Assembly: GCA_021779375.1 (NCBI GenBank)
Contig: JAJYAT010000008.1
Span: forward strand, 1-41,320
DNA length: 41,320 bases
Direction: 5' to 3'
Source of the DNA: a bacterium
GTDB taxonomy: Bacteria; Patescibacteriota; Gracilibacteria; JAHISY01
The notes beneath the pieces were generated by a model. The model ran no database searches and had not been told where the DNA came from. It saw nothing but the letters and a program-made list of their open reading frames with translations. How positions within the stretch are numbered: position 1 is the stretch's first letter; every line of letters starts with the position of its first letter. Shown piece after piece: positions 39,098 through 41,320 of this stretch. A program made the position numbers and the translations under genes.

Positions 39098-39445
39098 TTA
39101 ACTTTTTTGGAGAATCGCACTTAAAATTTTCTTCAACTCCATCGCTTCGGCTGCAAGGAGGTTCGCTTTTTTTGCGACATCTTCGAGATTTGTTTCTGCG
39201 ACTAATCTCAACCAATAAATTGATTCCTTAGCTTCTTTGCGTGAAATTTTGACGCGCATTGCAAAATCTTTTTTACTCAAAGCTTCATTTGCCTCGATAT
39301 AATTTGCGCCGACAGATCCGCTTGAGCGAATCACTTGCTTGGAATACTCAAAATTCGAAGTGTTCGGAGGCAGAGTTTTGCAAAACAAAGCCACGTTTTT
39401 CGTGAATTCAAAAGTCCTTTTTTCGAGATCGAAAATTTTCTCCAT
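39098..39445 (-). CDS. Four-helix-bundle protein, S23/IVS type (copy 2)
   Basis: The 115-residue protein is a second member of the S23-like family: SKQVIRSSGSVGANYIEANE and DFAMRVKISRKEAKESIYWLRL match the family consensus. It differs strongly in sequence from the copy at 22795. It lies between pyrB and purH on their strand. Both sides carry complementary AT-rich repeats (39047-39061 and 39467-39481), as for copy 1. Function is unknown. Confidence 0.85.
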   Translation of the reverse strand: MEKIFDLEKRTFEFTKNVALFCKTLPPNTSNFEYSKQVIRSSGSVGANYIEANEALSKKDFAMRVKISRKEAKESIYWLRLVAETNLEDVAKKANLLAAEAMELKKILSAILQKS

Positions 39446-39466
39446 TCGAATTTGAGATTTTGGAAT

Positions 39467-39481
39467 TATTTGGAATTTGGT
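39467..39481 (-). repeat. Right inverted repeat of four-helix-bundle cassette 2
   Basis: TATTTGGAATTTGGT is complementary to 39047-39061 with one mismatch and is preceded by TTTGGAATT, a tandem version. It lies 21 bp upstream of the four-helix-bundle ATG and 24 bp downstream of the purH stop. Confidence 0.7.
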
Positions 39482-39505
39482 TTTTGCAGTTTGGTATTTT
39501 TTCTT

Positions 39506-41011
39506 TCAGTGTTTGAAACCGCGCACGCCTGAAGTCACCATCGCGACATTCGCACGGTCGGCGGCGATGATCGAGTCTCCATCACGAATCGAGCCGCCCG
39601 GCTGAATGATCGCGGCGATGCCGGCATGTGCTGCGACTGTCACCGAATCGTCAAACGGGAAAAAGGCGTCGCTCGCGAGGACGGCACCGCTGGCGCGTGT
39701 GCCAGCTTTCGCGAGGGCGATTTCGACGGCGTCGACACGCGCGGTCTGTCCTGCGCCGATGCCGACGGCGACTTCATCCTTCGCGATGACGATCGCGTTG
39801 GATTTCGCGTGTTTGCAGACTTTCGCGGCGAAGATAAGATCGTGAATTTGTGCCGTCGTTGGCGGTTTTTTCGTCACGATTTTCAAATCTTGTTCCGTGA
39901 CGACGCGCGTGTCGCGTTTCTGGACCAAGACTCCCCCGCCGATTTTTTTGAAATCCAATTCGTCTGGATCATTCTCGAATTTACCGATTGCCAGCAAGCG
40001 CAAGTTTTTCTTTTTCTGCAAAATCTCAAGCGCACTTTTCTCGAAGCTCGGCGCGATGATGACTTCCATGAAAAGCGGCTGAATGATTTCCGCGCATTTT
40101 TTATCAACTGGACGATTAAGCGCGATGATTCCGCCGAAAGGAGATTTTTTGTCGGCGTTCAAAGCTTTATCCAGTGCGCCGGAAATCGTCGCGTCACTCG
40201 CGACGCCGCAAGGATTGGCATGTTTGATGATGGCAGCGGTTGGTTTCGCGAATTCAAATGGAATGCGAATCGCGAAATCCGCGTCCATCAAATTATTGAA
40301 GCTCAGCTCTTTGCCACCGAGTACTTCCGCATTCGCGAGGCAGCTCTGCGAATTCCCGACTTCGTGAAAAAGTACGGCGGTTTGGTGGGGATTTTCGCCG
40401 TAGCGCAGAGTTTTTTGAAATTCGAAAACAGGCAGTTCATTTTCTGCGCCGAGGAAATTCGCAATCAGCGCGTCGTATTTTTGCGTCAGGGCAAATGTCT
40501 CGGCTGCCAACTTTTGACGTTCAGCTTTCGAGATGCCCTTTTTCAAATTTTCAAGAATTTCAGAATATTGCTCAGGATCGGTGACGACAATAACCGACTC
40601 GAAATTTTTCGCCGCAGCACGCAATAAGCTCACGCCGCCGATATCAATTTCCTCGATGGCATCGGCAAATTTCACATTTTTCTGGGCAATTGTTTTGGCG
40701 AAAGGATAAAGATTGACGCAAACCAAGTCGATTTTCGGAATGCCGAATTTCGCGAGTTCGGCGGCATCACTTTTCGTCGCGCGGGCCAAAATTCCGCCAA
40801 AAACTTTGGGATGCAAAGTTTTAACGCGTCCGCCGAGGATTTCTGGAAAGCCGGTCAAATCTTCGACGCGTGTCGCGGCGACCTTATTTTTCCGCAGAAA
40901 ATCGAAAGTGCCGCCAGTCGAGAGAATCGTGAAATTTAATTTCACCAGTCCACGCGCGAATTCGGCGAGACCAGTTTTGTCGGAAACGGAAATTAACGCG
41001 GTTTTTTGCAC
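39506..41011 (-). CDS. purH: Bifunctional AICAR transformylase/IMP cyclohydrolase
   Basis: The 501-residue protein performs the last two steps of IMP synthesis. The cyclohydrolase domain shows ISVSDKTGLAEFA, STGGT and GGRVKTLHPKVFGGILA. The transformylase domain shows LRYGENPHQTA and IIKHANPCGVA (catalytic Lys-His), then AAIIQPGGSIRDGDSI and MVTSGVRGFKH. The start is GTG at 41011, 8 bases after a TAAAAT box. The length is standard. Confidence 0.95.
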   Translation of the reverse strand: MQKTALISVSDKTGLAEFARGLVKLNFTILSTGGTFDFLRKNKVAATRVEDLTGFPEILGGRVKTLHPKVFGGILARATKSDAAELAKFGIPKIDLVCVNLYPFAKTIAQKNVKFADAIEEIDIGGVSLLRAAAKNFESVIVVTDPEQYSEILENLKKGISKAERQKLAAETFALTQKYDALIANFLGAENELPVFEFQKTLRYGENPHQTAVLFHEVGNSQSCLANAEVLGGKELSFNNLMDADFAIRIPFEFAKPTAAIIKHANPCGVASDATISGALDKALNADKKSPFGGIIALNRPVDKKCAEIIQPLFMEVIIAPSFEKSALEILQKKKNLRLLAIGKFENDPDELDFKKIGGGVLVQKRDTRVVTEQDLKIVTKKPPTTAQIHDLIFAAKVCKHAKSNAIVIAKDEVAVGIGAGQTARVDAVEIALAKAGTRASGAVLASDAFFPFDDSVTVAAHAGIAAIIQPGGSIRDGDSIIAADRANVAMVTSGVRGFKH

Positions 41012-41095
41012 CGGCGGAGATTTTAGCAGAAAACTTTTGACAAGCCGAAAATATTGAGAGAAAATTTAGCCTTAATTTTTTTAACCTTCAAAATC

Positions 41096-41203
41096 ATGAC
41101 TGAGATAGAGTCGCAAAGTGAATTTGAAATTTTTGCAAAATGGTACAATCGTTTTTTAAAACATCCACTAGAGGGTATTCCGTCAGCATGGACCGTTTTC
41201 TAA
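41096..41203 (+). CDS. Short ORF, possibly the start of a gene cut by the IS element
   Basis: A 35-codon frame begins MTEIESQSEFEIFAKWYNRF and ends at 41201-41203, overlapping the transposase stop by 3 bp. The first 25 codons are protein-like and AT-rich. The end probably lies in the IS border, so the rest of the gene may be beyond the window. It could also be chance. Confidence 0.3.
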   Translation: MTEIESQSEFEIFAKWYNRFLKHPLEGIPSAWTVF

Positions 41204-41320
41204 CCAATAGCTTGGAAACACTTTAGGGGTGAGAGCATCCCTAAAGCAAGATGGGGACGCTCGGTGTTGTAGTAAGGCAAGTACCTATTCAGAGCTCTTT
41301 GGCAAAGGATTGGCTCTAGC
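41200..41320 (-). mobile_element. C-terminal end of an integrase-core transposase (5' end outside window)
   Basis: The minus-strand frame reads RYLPYYNTERPHLALGMLSP and ends at a TAG at 41200-41202. YYNTERPH with a following P-rich stretch is the typical end of DDE integrase-core transposases of IS481/IS3-like families. The outer border of the element is not resolved; it should lie between the stop and about 41140. Confidence 0.85.

Noticed and set aside
39626-40627. Long plus-strand frame (333 codons) antisense to purH
   Set aside because: purH is complete with all motifs on the other strand; the antisense product is rich in Arg, Phe and Asp, as expected for a shadow.
1-41320. UGA read as glycine (Gracilibacteria/SR1 code)
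   Set aside because: Several genes end in TGA at the family-expected place (polX-ymdB overlap, gatC, the nucleotidyltransferase, rplN coupling), and conserved genes contain no internal TGA.

Overview
The window looks like part of a small-genome bacterium of the Candidate Phyla Radiation. A Peregrinibacteria-like lineage is my best guess, but no rRNA is present to settle it. The evidence is the S10-spc ribosomal protein run that stops at rpsE without L30, L15 or secY, the low-complexity tails on many ribosomal proteins, two S23-type four-helix-bundle ORFs, palindromic repeats that run through coding sequence, and the near absence of Shine-Dalgarno sites. UGA is an ordinary stop here, so the Gly-UGA code of Gracilibacteria/SR1 is not in use.

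Layout. 1-7.4 kb is housekeeping: a stand-alone X-family DNA polymerase, the phosphodiesterase ymdB, yraN, a strong minus-strand promoter driving an unassigned structured RNA of about 500 nt, gmk, ftsX with a nucleotidyltransferase, gatCA and a flavin reductase. 7.4-11.6 kb is one large surface protein with a signal peptide, Ig-like domains, a Thr-rich linker, calcium-type repeats and a C-terminal membrane anchor. 11.8-24 kb is mainly amino-acid metabolism: gdhA, a large aminotransferase, proA, and a lysY/lysZ-type pair that suggests LysW-carrier arginine/lysine synthesis. A glycosyltransferase, an MgtC/DUF4010 membrane protein, a carbonic-anhydrase-like protein and several AT-richer orphan genes are interspersed. 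24.4-35.1 kb is the ribosomal cluster: rpsJ alone with its own terminator, an orphan ORF, then rplC, a small membrane protein, rplD, tRNA-Gly(TCC), and rplW through rpsE. 35.5-41 kb holds a TauE/SafE permease, pyrC, an orphan, pyrB, a second four-helix-bundle ORF and purH. The right edge enters a transposase.

How it fits together. Glutamate made by GdhA can feed ProA and LysZ/LysY; PyrB and PyrC perform consecutive pyrimidine steps; PurH closes purine synthesis and Gmk acts on GMP; GatCA completes Gln/Asn-tRNA charging (GatB is not in the window). The ribosomal cluster is read from a promoter upstream of rplC through a structured leader.

The most unusual content is not the conserved genes. 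(1) An orphan structured RNA lies at about 2345-2846 on the minus strand. (2) Two S23-type ORFs each sit between 15-16 bp near-perfect inverted repeats, and related repeat words fill many spacers and even enter coding sequence. (3) A tRNA-Gly gene overlaps the last codons of rplD. (4) A diverged fragment of the DUF4010 gene lies 12 kb away, with 45 bp still identical. (5) Many start codons sit 6-10 nt after a TAAAAT -10 box, implying leaderless transcripts.
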